This document shows, one piece after another, positions 1-9,161 of a stretch of 64,000 bases of DNA. A program made the position numbers and the translations under genes. The notes under the pieces are model-generated. The model was not told the origin of the DNA, made no database searches, and was given only the letters and a program-made list of their open reading frames with translations. The stretch lies in the NCBI RefSeq assembly GCF_028288185.1, contig NZ_JAQBOF010000012.1:1-64000 (forward strand), given 5' to 3'. Position 1 is the first letter of the stretch; each line of letters begins with the position of its first letter. Source of the DNA: Mucilaginibacter sp. (GTDB lineage Bacteria; Bacteroidota; Bacteroidia; Sphingobacteriales; Sphingobacteriaceae).

Positions 1-712
1 TATAGTTGGAAGGGTTAAAACTTCCGCCTGTAGCCGCAGAAGGCACGACTGAACCTATATAAGTTCCCACTGCAGCATTGGCTGCTGCACCGGTACCATA
101 AGCAATGCTTACCGAGCCAATGGTCTCGCTATTTTGTAACCCTGGACTGGTGAACGCCGCCGACCCAGTGCCGCCTGCAATTGCAGTGCCATATGTTTTA
201 CTCGTATTATTTGCAGTTATTGTTAATGGGGCAGGTGTTACAGTACTAGTTGGAATAGGTACGTTAACACTGAAAAACCAAGGGAAAGGAACATCCCAAG
301 TATACGTAGTTATGTTAATATTTCCTGAATGTGTACCGGCTGAAGCTGTGGCCGAAAGTCTTACATAAATAGTAGTGGTGGGCACAGTTGGTACAAATAG
401 CCAGCCACCTAATGTTACAGGATTTGGATTGGAAAAAAAGTTAACATTGTCAGTACTGACCTCGAAACCTGGTGGAGCAAGAATCTTTATTACATCTAAC
501 AAATCATTGCCTGATACAGTAAAAGACGAACTTGCTGAAGGAGTGCCATAAACGGTAGTTAAAGCAGAAATACTTCCGGTAATGGTAATGGGCGAAGCCA
601 TTGAGTTGTTATTGCTTTTCGCAGTTGCACTACCGGAAAATGATTTAGCAAACACAACTGAAGGTGCCAGAAAAATGATGACAAATAATACCGCACGTAA
701 ATATTTTACCAT
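1..712 (-). CDS. Secreted Ig-like/MBG-repeat surface protein (C-terminal part beyond the window)
   Basis: A frame starting at ATG 712 stays open to base 1 (237 codons), so the gene continues off the left edge. A purine-rich GGGAGG lies about 8 bases before the start. Residues 1-22 are a signal peptide (basic start, hydrophobic core, ending VFA). Residues about 35-135 form a Ser/Thr-rich Ig-like module with PPGFEVSTDN and YVRLSATA, a type repeated in large surface proteins of Sphingobacteriales. From about residue 160 an MBG-type module begins with PLTITANNTSKTYG. Such proteins are exported and usually carry many repeats and a C-terminal sorting or gliding domain, not visible here. The role, perhaps adhesion or surface display, is inferred. 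Confidence 0.8.
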   Translation of the reverse strand, partial: MVKYLRAVLFVIIFLAPSVVFAKSFSGSATAKSNNNSMASPITITGSISALTTVYGTPSASSSFTVSGNDLLDVIKILAPPGFEVSTDNVNFFSNPNPVTLGGWLFVPTVPTTTIYVRLSATASAGTHSGNINITTYTWDVPFPWFFSVNVPIPTSTVTPAPLTITANNTSKTYGTAIAGGTGSAAFTSPGLQNSETIGSVSIAYGTGAAANAAVGTYIGSVVPSAATGGSFNPSNY

Positions 713-1130
713 ACAGGCCTCCCTATTTTATCATACTATACTTCATGTTTGGACAATAGCTTTCCCTGAGTGAATATTTTCATATATCCACCCTAATAAT
801 TTTAACAAAATGAAGGCAAACCTGAAATGCGGCGATATGCGATTTTCAGCAGTAGATGCCTAGTAGATTGCCATCAACATCACCTTGTACGTGCTTACTT
901 AAGTTTTGGTTTCCTTAAAATGATTGTTTGTGTTATAATTTTATAGCTTAAAGCTTTCTGGTAAATAACGTAAATAATAGTTAATATTATTAACCGTTAA
1001 GGAGGTGTTAATCCGCAATAGGGCCAATGGCCAATATCAAATTTATATATTGACTATAGAAATCAGGTTTAACGCGTTTACTAATCCTAGTCCTTAGTTA
1101 ATCATTAGTTAATCAAAAGACACATAATAT
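713..1130. other. Intergenic spacer, no gene seen
   Basis: This 418-base AT-rich stretch separates the surface-protein start from the recombinase remnant. I see no open frame with family features and no RNA gene. It must hold the promoter of the leftward surface-protein gene, but no box is clear enough to call. A short AT palindrome (AATAATAGTTAATATTATT) lies near 972-990. Confidence 0.5.
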
Positions 1131-1458
1131 GTGCAAGAATCTTTAGAGTATCAGGAAAAAGCCATACGCGACTATTGTATCCGCAATCAAGTTGAACTAT
1201 TTGCTGTTTTATGGATAACGGGAAAAGTAGCATGAAAAACTAAGTTAATCGAAAGATGCAACATCAGAAAAGATAGGTATCACAACTGTAAAAGAGATGG
1301 TTTCTAAAACTGTGAACACACTTTCAAAATTAGATATGTTATATCAAAATAGTATGGTTAAAGCCAAGCAGTATTTATTAAATGCGATTTACGGGGATAA
1401 ACTGTGCTATGATGATCAAGGACTTCGAACCGGCCTTATTAAGAGGTTGCGAATATAA
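1131..1458 (+). pseudogene. Decayed serine site-specific recombinase (N- and C-terminal scraps)
   Basis: Two fragments of one gene remain. A 34-codon piece (GTG 1131 to TGA 1233) contains SLEYQEKAIRDYCIRNQ, which resembles the early helix of the serine-recombinase catalytic domain (pattern QE..I..YC..N). A second piece in another frame, about 1249-1458, ends LSKLDMLYQNSMVKAKQY followed by a stretch with NAIYGDKL and LRTG. This matches the coiled C-terminal end typical of large serine recombinases of Bacteroidota (KLD.LY....I..K....IYP.KL....RT). The middle of the gene, including most of the catalytic core, is missing. It lies just beyond the 3' end of tRNA-Leu, as island scars often do. The family match was made by eye; the C-terminal part is the stronger one. 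Confidence 0.5.
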
Positions 1459-1533
1459 TCCCATTGATTAATAGTGAATTATGGTGGAAAAAAAATGGGA
1501 GAAATCGCAAGCCATTGCAATTCTCCCATTCAG

Positions 1534-1618
1534 TACTCAGAGCGGGAATCGAACCCGCACTCCTTTAACGGGAACAGGATTTTAAGTCCTGCGTGTCTAC
1601 CAGTTCCACCATCTGAGC
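1534..1618 (-). tRNA. tRNA-Leu (anticodon TAA)
   Basis: The reverse strand folds as an 85-nt class II tRNA. The acceptor arm GCTCAGA pairs with TCTGAGT (G-U at the first pair). The anticodon stem-loop GGACTTAAAATCC carries TAA, followed by a long variable arm (TGTTCCCGTTAAAGGAGT) and a T arm GCGGG-TTCGATT-CCCGC. The discriminator base is A and no CCA is encoded. It lies 89 bases downstream of tRNA-Gly on the same strand, so the two are probably cotranscribed. It would read UUA/UUG, frequent codons in this AT-rich genome. Confidence 0.95.
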
Positions 1619-1707
1619 AGCGGGTTAAAAGCTTCTGCTAAATGTAAATCATTTGAGCAGATGTTTAGACCTTTTAACAATAAATCCCTTCTTGTGAAAG
1701 GGATTTG

Positions 1708-1780
<73 letters not shown>

Positions 1781-1912
1781 GTTACCAAGTGAATTAGTTT
1801 CGCATTGGTTATTTCCGTTTGCTATAACATTACTGCTTTTCGCTTGCGGAGTGCAAATATAGACAGAATTGAACATTCTGCAAGAAAATTATGCTTTTTT
1901 TTTTGAAGCTTT

Positions 1913-2395
1913 CTATAAGTCGCTGTTTTTCAAAACGTCAGCTATAAGATCATTTTCATATCCGCGGCTTATAGCGTATTGATGTAGTTTGTATTTGCGT
2001 TTGTATGCGTCTTTTTCAAGTAAGATATTACTTTTTTTTGCTAAAACTTGTTCAAGTGTTTTTAAATAAACATCGCCATCAATAAGCAACATAGCCTTTT
2101 TTATTAGCACATCAGGCACTTTTTTAAACTTTAACCCTTGCTTTATTTTTATTTTACCCCAGGCTTTTTGCCTGAATTTGCCTAGTGCATAAGCTTTTGC
2201 AAAGCGTTCCTCGTTTAAAAAACCGGCAGTAATTAATTGCGAGATTATATTTTCTACCGCTTCTGTCCATAATCCCCATTCATATATTTTATCCCTTACC
2301 TCTTGTTGTGAGCGTTCCTGGTAAGCGCAATAATGTTCTGCTTTTGCAAGGGCAACTTTTTCGTCAGTGATTTTTTGTTTTTTAGGGATATCCAT
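1913..2395 (-). CDS. recX: RecX-family recombination regulator
   Basis: RecX binds RecA filaments and limits recombinase activity in the cytoplasm. The 160-residue product has the family's small helical three-repeat architecture. Recognisable segments are CAYQERSQQEVRDKIYEWG (repeat 1), ITAGFLNEERFAKAYALGKF and KAWGKIKIKQGLKFKKV (repeat 2), and KLHQYAISRGYENDLIADVL at the end. I start it at ATG 2395 (MDIPKKQ). An in-frame ATG at 2443 would add 16 hydrophobic residues atypical of the family and would leave almost no space to the divergent murF-alr. No recA is nearby, so its placement says little about regulation. Confidence 0.9.
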   Translation of the reverse strand: MDIPKKQKITDEKVALAKAEHYCAYQERSQQEVRDKIYEWGLWTEAVENIISQLITAGFLNEERFAKAYALGKFRQKAWGKIKIKQGLKFKKVPDVLIKKAMLLIDGDVYLKTLEQVLAKKSNILLEKDAYKRKYKLHQYAISRGYENDLIADVLKNSDL

Positions 2396-2455
2396 TAAAA
2401 CCAAAGTTGTTAAAAATTCTTCTATTGACAGAAATATAAGCAAATTAGTGCCATT

Positions 2456-4918
2456 ATGCTAAGCAACCAATATCTCATAAAAGAAGTTAAGCAAATTATC
2501 AGTGCCGAGGGTGATATCATAACCGAAGATATCATCAGCGTATTGTTAACAGATAGCCGCCGCATTAATTCTGCTGCCGAAGGTTTGTTTTTTGCTTTAA
2601 GCGGCAGACGTAACGGCCACGAATTTATTGCTGAGGCTTATGCTGCGGGTGTAAGAAACTTTGTAGTGAAACAAGGCCCGGAAATTAAACTCCCTGATGC
2701 TAACTTTTTAATTGTAATAGATGTACTTGTTGCTTTACAAACACTTGCTAGCCACCATCGCGAAAAATTTAATTTGGATGTGATTGGTATAACAGGCAGC
2801 AATGGCAAAACCATTGTTAAAGAATGGCTATACCAGTTAATGACGACCGATAAAAGCATCGTACGTAATCCTAAAAGTTATAACTCGCAAATTGGTGTGC
2901 CACTCTCTGTTTGGCAGATTAGTGACAGGAATAACCTGGGTATATTTGAGGCCGGCATATCCCTGCCGGGCGAAATGAATAGGCTGGAAGCTATTATAAA
3001 ACCAACCATAGGCGTATTAACCCATTTGGGCCCCGCGCATGATGAAGGGTTTGAAAGTGAGCAGGAAAAAGTATTAGAAAAACTAAAACTGTTTAAAAAC
3101 TGCCGACTGCTAATTCATAACTACGATCAGTTGGTTGATTATAAAGAGAATATATCGGCCTTAAACCGTTTTACCTGGAGCAGGAACTTTGAGCAGGCAG
3201 ATCTATATGTTTTTAGCGAAACGGTCATCAAAAAAAATTACTACCTGCGTGCCAAATTTAAAGACGAGGAAATAGAATGCCTGATACCTTTTCTTGACCA
3301 GGCATCGGTAGAAAATGCGATAGTTTGCTGGGCTACAATGTTGGCTTTAGATTATTCGCCCGATGAAACCGATAAACGTTTAGAGCATCTAAACCCGGTT
3401 AGCATGCGTTTAGAGCTTAAAACAGGCATTAATGATTGTTCTGTTATTGACGATTCTTACAACTCGGATATTCAATCGTTAGAGATCGCTCTTAATTTTC
3501 TGAACCAGCAAAATCAGCAGCAAAAAAAGACGTTGGTGTTGTCGGATATATTTCAGTCGGGTTTACAGGAAAATGTTTTATATAAACAAGTAGCCGAATT
3601 GATAAAATCAAAAAAGGTAGACAAATTTATAGGGGTAGGCGAGGCGCTGTTAAGTCATCAGCAATATTTTGAAGTGCCCGAGCAGTTTTTTTATACAGAT
3701 ACAACCGAGCTGCTTAACCATTTACTAAACCTGAATTTTAAAGGTGAAACTATCCTGATTAAAGGTTCGCGTAGTTTTGAATTTGAGCGGGTTAGCAGGG
3801 CCCTGGTGCAAAAAACACACGAAACGGTGATGGAGATAAACCTCAACGCCATGCTGAACAACCTGAACTATTATAAATCAAAACTACGTCCTGGAGTAAA
3901 GCTGATGGCCATGGTTAAAGCCTTTAGCTATGGTAGCGGCACGTTCGAGCTGGCCAATATGCTGCAGTATAATAAGGTTGATTATTTGGCTGTAGCTTAT
4001 ACGGATGAGGGTGTTTCTTTACGGCAGGCAGGTATAAATATGCCGATAATGGTATTAAATGCAGAGCAATCTGCATTTGATAAGCTAATGGAGTATAAAC
4101 TGGAGCCGGTGATCTATAGCTTCGGACTGTTTGACGACTTTATTAAATATGTGCAACAAAATGATATTTTAAATTACCCGGTACACTTAAAAATAGATAC
4201 CGGCATGCACCGATTAGGATTTGAGCCTTTTGATATTGATCTGCTTTGCGATCTGCTGGATGACGATAAGTATGTGCGAGTTTTATCCATGTTCTCGCAC
4301 TTAGCGGCTAGCGAGGCCCCGGAGCATGATGATTTTACTACTATTCAGATCAAAAGATTTGAGGAAGCTACTGAAAAGATAGAGCAATGTTTGGGCTATA
4401 GCGTTATTAAGCATTTATCAAATACATCAGGCATAACCCGGTGGCCGTCCGCGCAATTTGATATGGTAAGGTTGGGTATTGGTTTATACGGAATAGATGC
4501 CGCTGTACCTGCTACAGATAGTGCCTTACAACCCATTACCAGTTTAAAAACAAGTATATCGCAGGTTAAAAAAATTGTAGCCGGGGATACGGTAGGCTAT
4601 GGCAGGAATGGTGTAATGACCAAAGATGGACAGATTGCTACCGTTCGTATTGGCTATGCTGACGGATATTTACGTGCATTTGGTAACGGTGTAGGTAGTA
4701 TGCTGGTTAACGGCGTTGTAGTGCCTACAATAGGCAATGTATCTATGGATATGTGCATGATAGATGTAACCGGGGTTGAGGTTAAAGAAGGGGATGAGGT
4801 GATTGTATTTAACGAGCAGCATCGGATAGAAGAATTGGCAACCCAAATAGGCACTATACCTTATGAAATATTAACTAATATTTCTCAACGTGTAAAACGG
4901 GTTTATTTTTACGAGTAA
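2456..4918 (+). CDS. murF-alr: Bifunctional MurF ligase / alanine racemase
   Basis: An 820-residue fusion. Residues 1 to about 455 are MurF, which adds D-Ala-D-Ala to UDP-MurNAc-tripeptide; the ATP-binding loop GITGSNGKT is at 111-119 and the ligase C-terminal domain includes DDSYNSD. Residues from about 460 to the end are a PLP-dependent alanine racemase. Its Schiff-base lysine is K488 in MVKAFSYGSG; FSHLAASE, HLSNTSG and RIGYADGY follow. The fusion couples supply of D-Ala with its use in peptidoglycan precursor synthesis. MurF-Alr fusions are known in Bacteroidota. The Alr part looks complete, with no stop or frameshift at the junction. The gene stands alone, divergent from recX. Confidence 0.95.
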   Translation: MLSNQYLIKEVKQIISAEGDIITEDIISVLLTDSRRINSAAEGLFFALSGRRNGHEFIAEAYAAGVRNFVVKQGPEIKLPDANFLIVIDVLVALQTLASHHREKFNLDVIGITGSNGKTIVKEWLYQLMTTDKSIVRNPKSYNSQIGVPLSVWQISDRNNLGIFEAGISLPGEMNRLEAIIKPTIGVLTHLGPAHDEGFESEQEKVLEKLKLFKNCRLLIHNYDQLVDYKENISALNRFTWSRNFEQADLYVFSETVIKKNYYLRAKFKDEEIECLIPFLDQASVENAIVCWATMLALDYSPDETDKRLEHLNPVSMRLELKTGINDCSVIDDSYNSDIQSLEIALNFLNQQNQQQKKTLVLSDIFQSGLQENVLYKQVAELIKSKKVDKFIGVGEALLSHQQYFEVPEQFFYTDTTELLNHLLNLNFKGETILIKGSRSFEFERVSRALVQKTHETVMEINLNAMLNNLNYYKSKLRPGVKLMAMVKAFSYGSGTFELANMLQYNKVDYLAVAYTDEGVSLRQAGINMPIMVLNAEQSAFDKLMEYKLEPVIYSFGLFDDFIKYVQQNDILNYPVHLKIDTGMHRLGFEPFDIDLLCDLLDDDKYVRVLSMFSHLAASEAPEHDDFTTIQIKRFEEATEKIEQCLGYSVIKHLSNTSGITRWPSAQFDMVRLGIGLYGIDAAVPATDSALQPITSLKTSISQVKKIVAGDTVGYGRNGVMTKDGQIATVRIGYADGYLRAFGNGVGSMLVNGVVVPTIGNVSMDMCMIDVTGVEVKEGDEVIVFNEQHRIEELATQIGTIPYEILTNISQRVKRVYFYE

Positions 4919-5015
4919 ATTTTATTATCGGTTTATTAGTAACAATAGAATTACTTCAGGATTGGACTATATATTTGGATACTCACGTTATGTATTATTA
5001 TTTAAATTAATCTGG

Positions 5016-6530
5016 ATGAAAAATATAATTTCCATAAGCTGTAGTTTGTTTTTGTTTTTAATCTGTAGTAGTTTAATTGTTCCGGCAAGAAAGACCACCA
5101 ATGTATATGTTTCTGATTTTGAAAACGTATTAGGTACGTCACTTGAGCTAAAGGTTTTTGCATCATCGCAACAACAAGCTGATGTTGCCGAAAAAGCAGC
5201 AATGGCCAAGATCGTTCAAATGAATAAAATATTAAGCGGTTATGATACATCAAGCGAGTTTAGTAAATGGTTAAAAAGTGAAAAAAAAGTCATCAAAATA
5301 TCTCCGGAACTATTTGAAGTGCTTAGCCTTTTTGATAAATGGCGTGTACAAAGTAACGGCGCGCTGGACGCATCGGCTGAAGTGGTGGGTAAATTATGGA
5401 AAGATGCTGCTAAACAAAACCGCAATCCAACCGAACAGGAAATAGCTGATGCGGTAGCCATAGTTAAAAAGACGCACTGGGTATTAAACAAAACCAATTC
5501 AACAGCATTGCGCTTAGATGATGCGCCATTGATGCTTAATTCATTTGCAAAAAGTTATGTTATAAACAAAGCCTGTGATGTTGCGCTAGCCCAGGCAGGC
5601 ATAGCTGCCGTAGTAATGAATATAGGCGGCGATATAGTTGTAAAGGGTGCACATACTGAACAAATACAGGTTAGCGATCCTAAAGCTGATGCCGAGAACG
5701 ATGCCCCTATATCTAAGTTAATAATTAACAATAAGGCTGTAGCTACCAGTGGCAACTATCGTCGTGGCGAATTGGTAAATGGCCAATGGCGCTCGCACAT
5801 TGTTGATCCGCGTAGCGGGATGCCCGCTGATAAAATTATAAGTGCAACGGTTGTGGCAGATAATGCTACCGATGCCGGTGCCCTGGCTACCGCATTTAAT
5901 GTGCTTACACCTGATGAAAGTAAAGAGCTGGCAACAAGAGTTCCGCATGCGGAGTTTTTGCTGATAACCAGCGATGGTAAAAGAGTAGAAAGCCGAGGGT
6001 GGAAGGCTTTGGAAATACCTGTAGTGATGCAACCTGAAAAGGTTAAAACTGCTGTAGTTGATAATTCATGGGATCCAAACTATGAGTTAGTTATAAAATT
6101 GGAATTGCGTGAGATAGAAGAGTTTAGAGTACATAGCCCTTATGTAGCCGTGTGGGTTATTGATAAGGATAAAAAACCTGTACGTAACATTGCGCTATGG
6201 TATCGTAAACCTAAATATTTGCATGATATGGATACCTGGTATGATACCTACTATTCGAAGTTGGCAAACGGTGATGCAAACATCAGTTCGACAACCAGCG
6301 CCACCAGGCCCGCGGGAAGATATACTTTGAAGTGGGATGGTAAAAATGATAAAGGCGAATTGGTAAAATTGGGTAATTATACCCTAATGATTGAAGTTGC
6401 TCGCGAACACGGCACCCACCAACTAATGAGCCAGGATATTAACTTTAGCAAACAGGTTAAACCGATGACCCTGCGCGGTAATACAGAGGTGACTGCTGTA
6501 GGGCTAGACCTTGTAAAAAAAAGTAATTAA
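5016..6530 (+). CDS. FAD:protein FMN transferase (ApbE) fused to DUF2271
   Basis: ApbE enzymes transfer FMN covalently to Ser/Thr of exported redox proteins. From ATG 5016 the 504-residue product begins with a signal peptide (MKNIISISCSLFLFLICSS...). An in-frame start at 4962 would bury this behind 18 extra residues. The ApbE domain (about 30-335) shows NSFAKSYVINKA, NIGGDIVVKG, HIVDPRSGMPAD and the metal-binding TDAGALATA. The C-terminal part (about 345-475) is DUF2271-like, with VAVWVIDKDKKPVR, the aromatic DMDTWYDTYY and AGRYTLKWDGKNDKGE. It sits one base before the PepSY membrane gene, suggesting an operon in which it modifies or serves a periplasmic electron-transfer partner. The partner assignment is inferred. 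Confidence 0.9.
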   Translation: MKNIISISCSLFLFLICSSLIVPARKTTNVYVSDFENVLGTSLELKVFASSQQQADVAEKAAMAKIVQMNKILSGYDTSSEFSKWLKSEKKVIKISPELFEVLSLFDKWRVQSNGALDASAEVVGKLWKDAAKQNRNPTEQEIADAVAIVKKTHWVLNKTNSTALRLDDAPLMLNSFAKSYVINKACDVALAQAGIAAVVMNIGGDIVVKGAHTEQIQVSDPKADAENDAPISKLIINNKAVATSGNYRRGELVNGQWRSHIVDPRSGMPADKIISATVVADNATDAGALATAFNVLTPDESKELATRVPHAEFLLITSDGKRVESRGWKALEIPVVMQPEKVKTAVVDNSWDPNYELVIKLELREIEEFRVHSPYVAVWVIDKDKKPVRNIALWYRKPKYLHDMDTWYDTYYSKLANGDANISSTTSATRPAGRYTLKWDGKNDKGELVKLGNYTLMIEVAREHGTHQLMSQDINFSKQVKPMTLRGNTEVTAVGLDLVKKSN

Positions 6531-6531
6531 G

Positions 6532-7176
6532 ATGGTGACAAAAAACTCATCGTTCCCTAATAAAGCGAATAAACAGCCTAAACAGTTATGGAAGAAACGA
6601 ACGGCTTCGATTTCGCGCTGGTTACACATATACTTATCAATGGTGAGTTTTGTAATAGTGCTGTTTTTTGCGGTTACGGGGTTCACTCTCAATCATGCCG
6701 AATGGTTAGGAGGCAAGGAAAGTAAAAAGAAAATAACTGGGCAATTGCCATTAAAATGGGTGAAAGTAAAAGACACCGCAGCTATAGCAAAATTAGAGAT
6801 TGTACAATTATTAAAAAGCAAACACAATATTAAAGGCGAGATAAGCGATTTTATAATTGACGATGATCAATGTTCGTTGTCTTTTAAAGGCCCCGGCTAT
6901 AGCGCTGATGCCTTTGTTGATCGTGGTACGGGAGATTATAAAATAACCGAAACCAGACTAGGTTTAGTAGCCGTAATTAATGACTTGCATAAGGGACGCG
7001 ATACAGGTAAAAAATGGTCGTATGTTATTGATATAGCGGCTATATTTATGAGTTTGTTGTCATTGACGGGTTTGATTATGATCTGTTTTATGAAAAAGAA
7101 ACGGGTAAATGGCTTTATAACTTTCGGCGCTGGTGCCTTAATATGTTACCTTATCTACTTTTTCCTGGTACCTTAA
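6532..7176 (+). CDS. PepSY-associated membrane protein, probable flavin-linked electron-transfer partner
   Basis: 214 residues with the PepSY-TM layout. A basic N-terminus leads to a first membrane helix (about 33-52) preceded by the RWLHIYLSMVS motif, where the His is typical of this family. An extracytoplasmic PepSY-like loop (about 70-160) follows and ends at the LHKGRDTGKKW motif. Two further helices lie at about 165-182 and 190-212. The LHKG motif and helix histidines recall haem-binding PepSY reductases, although this one is small. Immediate coupling to ApbE-DUF2271 (one base apart) suggests a periplasmic redox module, perhaps iron-related. I cannot say which residue, if any, is flavinylated. 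Confidence 0.85.
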   Translation: MVTKNSSFPNKANKQPKQLWKKRTASISRWLHIYLSMVSFVIVLFFAVTGFTLNHAEWLGGKESKKKITGQLPLKWVKVKDTAAIAKLEIVQLLKSKHNIKGEISDFIIDDDQCSLSFKGPGYSADAFVDRGTGDYKITETRLGLVAVINDLHKGRDTGKKWSYVIDIAAIFMSLLSLTGLIMICFMKKKRVNGFITFGAGALICYLIYFFLVP

Positions 7177-7230
7177 TTTGCGTTAGTATAAAAAATTAGT
7201 TAAATTATATCGGTTGCCGCTTTACTGGCA

Positions 7231-7238
7231 TATATTTG
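7231..7238 (+). promoter_or_regulatory. Bacteroidota-type -7 box (TATATTTG)
   Basis: TATATTTG matches the TAnnTTTG consensus for the Bacteroidota primary sigma factor and lies 19 bases before the DUF502 start. A TTG upstream at 7214 is closer than usual, so only the -7 box is claimed. Confidence 0.5.
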
Positions 7239-7257
7239 TACCAGAGATATAATTCAA

Positions 7258-7851
7258 ATGAAAAATATAGTCAGGGCTTTATTAAATTACTTTTTTAAAG
7301 GCTTAATTGTGGTAGTGCCAATTGGCGCAGCTGCTTTTTTAATATTTTGGGCAGTTTCTAGTGTTGATAGCGCGTTAAATTTAAGTGATGTTTTCTGGAC
7401 AGATAGCCATGGCAAACCCATGCATATACCCGGCCTGGGGATACTGAATGTTTTGCTGATCATTATGATTGCCGGTATACTGGTAACAAATGTAATTACC
7501 GACCCGATAAAACGCTGGTTTAAACGTTGGGTAAACAGGTTGCCGTTTTTTAACTTTCTCTATTCATCAATAAAAGATCTTACAGAAGCTTTTGTTGGCG
7601 ATGAGAAGAAGTTTAACGAAGCGGTAATTGTTGAGGTTAATGAATTTGGTTTGAAAAAAATAGGTTTCCTGGTACAAAAGGATCTATCCAAACTTAATTT
7701 GCCTGGCGAGGTGGCTGTTTATTTTCCATATTCCTACTCATTTGCCGGGCAGGTTATTATTATAGCCGCCGATAAAGTAAAACCTATTGACAGAAATGCA
7801 GCCGATATGATGAAGTTTGTAATATCAGGCGGTGTTAGTGGCCTTGACTGA
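7258..7851 (+). CDS. DUF502 family membrane protein
   Basis: 197 residues. Helix 1 (about 9-31) contains the family-typical NYFFKGLIVVVPIGAAAF opening, and a second helix (about 63-82) contains GLGILNVLLIIMIAGILV. After it comes WVNRLPFFNFLYSSIKDLTEAF, the DUF502 signature, and a soluble beta-rich C-terminal half including VAVYFPYSYSFAGQVIIIA. Members are inner-membrane proteins of unknown biochemical role. The stop codon region overlaps the convergent MFS gene by 17 bases, so neither gene has its own terminator here. Confidence 0.9.
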   Translation: MKNIVRALLNYFFKGLIVVVPIGAAAFLIFWAVSSVDSALNLSDVFWTDSHGKPMHIPGLGILNVLLIIMIAGILVTNVITDPIKRWFKRWVNRLPFFNFLYSSIKDLTEAFVGDEKKFNEAVIVEVNEFGLKKIGFLVQKDLSKLNLPGEVAVYFPYSYSFAGQVIIIAADKVKPIDRNAADMMKFVISGGVSGLD

Positions 7852-9121
7852 TTTTACTTTTTTTAACCGGATTTCTAAAACTCTTTATAGCCAGGAAGGT
7901 ACTTATAATCATCAGTATTGCTGCCAGTAAAAATGGCGCGCCCGGAAAGTATATGCCCGTTTGTTTATTAGTGTAATGAGAAAACAGGAAGGAAAATATA
8001 GCCGGACCTATAATTACACTTAGGCTATTAAGTATCGTTATAGCGCCTTGTAGTTCGCCTTGTTCATTTTTGGCTACTTTTTTGGTAGCAAAGCCCTGTA
8101 ATGCCGGGCCAGAGATACCCCCAAGGCAATAAGGCACCATAAATAAGTATACCATCCACCCCTGGCTAACAAATGCAATAAGTATTAGCCCAATAGCATA
8201 AAATATTATGCCTGCGATTATATTTTTTTGCTGACCAAACTTAGGAATGGTGTAACGTATTAAACCAGCCTGTATGGTAAATAACAACACACCAATAAAG
8301 AGTGCCAGCAAACTTACGCTATGCATCGACCAGTTGAATTTTTCATACAGAAAGAATGATAGCATATATTCAACAGCTTTTTGAGCCGTGTAAACTAATA
8401 ATATGGCACCTATAAGCCCGGCTAACCCACTGTGTTTGGTAAATACCCGTATTAAAGACCCCAGCGGATTGGCCCTTTTCCATTCAAATTTACGGCGATG
8501 CTCAGGTCTAAGCGACTCAGGTAATACAAACAAACCGTACATGCCATTTAAAAAGGCAAAGCCTGCCGCAGCCATAAACGGGAATTTAATATCAATTTCG
8601 CCTAAATAACCGCCTAATCCAACACCCAGGATTAAGCCGATGCCAGATGCGGCCCCAATCAAACCAAAATTAGCATCGCGTTTATGGCCGGTACTTATGT
8701 CTGCAATGTAAGCAGTTGCGGTAGCTGTACTTGCGCCTGTAACACCAGCTATAAAGCGGCCAACAAACAACCATGCTATTGATGGTGCGAAAGCCATAAA
8801 CATATAATCAATACTGAAACCAAATAATGATATTAATAATACCGGCCTGCGGCCAAACCTATCACTCAAGCTACCCATAATGGATGCAAAAACCAATTGC
8901 ATGGAAGCATATATTAGTGTAAGCCAGCCATTATATTTGGATGCTGTGCTAATGTCAAAATGCCCCATTGTTTGCAACAGTTTAGGCATCACCGGTAAAA
9001 TTATACCCAAGCCAAGTACATCAATAAATATGGTGATAAAAATAAACCCTAACGCGGCCGACCGCTTTGATTTGGTAACTGTTTTAGTGATTTTAGAAAT
9101 AGGGGAAAGCTTATCAGCCAT
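7835..9121 (-). CDS. MFS transporter, TCR/Tet-like (12 TM)
   Basis: 428 residues with 12 predicted membrane helices. The TetA-like pattern is clear: FIDVLGLGIILPVMPKLL in helix 1, the loop 2-3 motif [14 protein letters not shown] (motif A), and [21 protein letters not shown] in helix 4-5. A basic 20-residue extension precedes helix 1. It is a proton-driven drug or metabolite exporter of unknown substrate. It is a diverged tandem copy of the next gene upstream, with matching segments throughout, e.g. GGISGPALQGF here and [11 protein letters not shown] there. It runs convergent to the DUF502 gene and overlaps its end. Confidence 0.9.
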   Translation of the reverse strand: MADKLSPISKITKTVTKSKRSAALGFIFITIFIDVLGLGIILPVMPKLLQTMGHFDISTASKYNGWLTLIYASMQLVFASIMGSLSDRFGRRPVLLISLFGFSIDYMFMAFAPSIAWLFVGRFIAGVTGASTATATAYIADISTGHKRDANFGLIGAASGIGLILGVGLGGYLGEIDIKFPFMAAAGFAFLNGMYGLFVLPESLRPEHRRKFEWKRANPLGSLIRVFTKHSGLAGLIGAILLVYTAQKAVEYMLSFFLYEKFNWSMHSVSLLALFIGVLLFTIQAGLIRYTIPKFGQQKNIIAGIIFYAIGLILIAFVSQGWMVYLFMVPYCLGGISGPALQGFATKKVAKNEQGELQGAITILNSLSVIIGPAIFSFLFSHYTNKQTGIYFPGAPFLLAAILMIISTFLAIKSFRNPVKKSKISQGH

Positions 9122-9161
9122 ATATTAAATGTAAACCTTGCAGTGAGTATAACCCAGAAAA

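Noticed and set aside
5000..6032. Several minus-strand frames of 60-100 codons inside the ApbE gene
   Set aside because: They overlap a strong enzyme gene and have no motif or start context.
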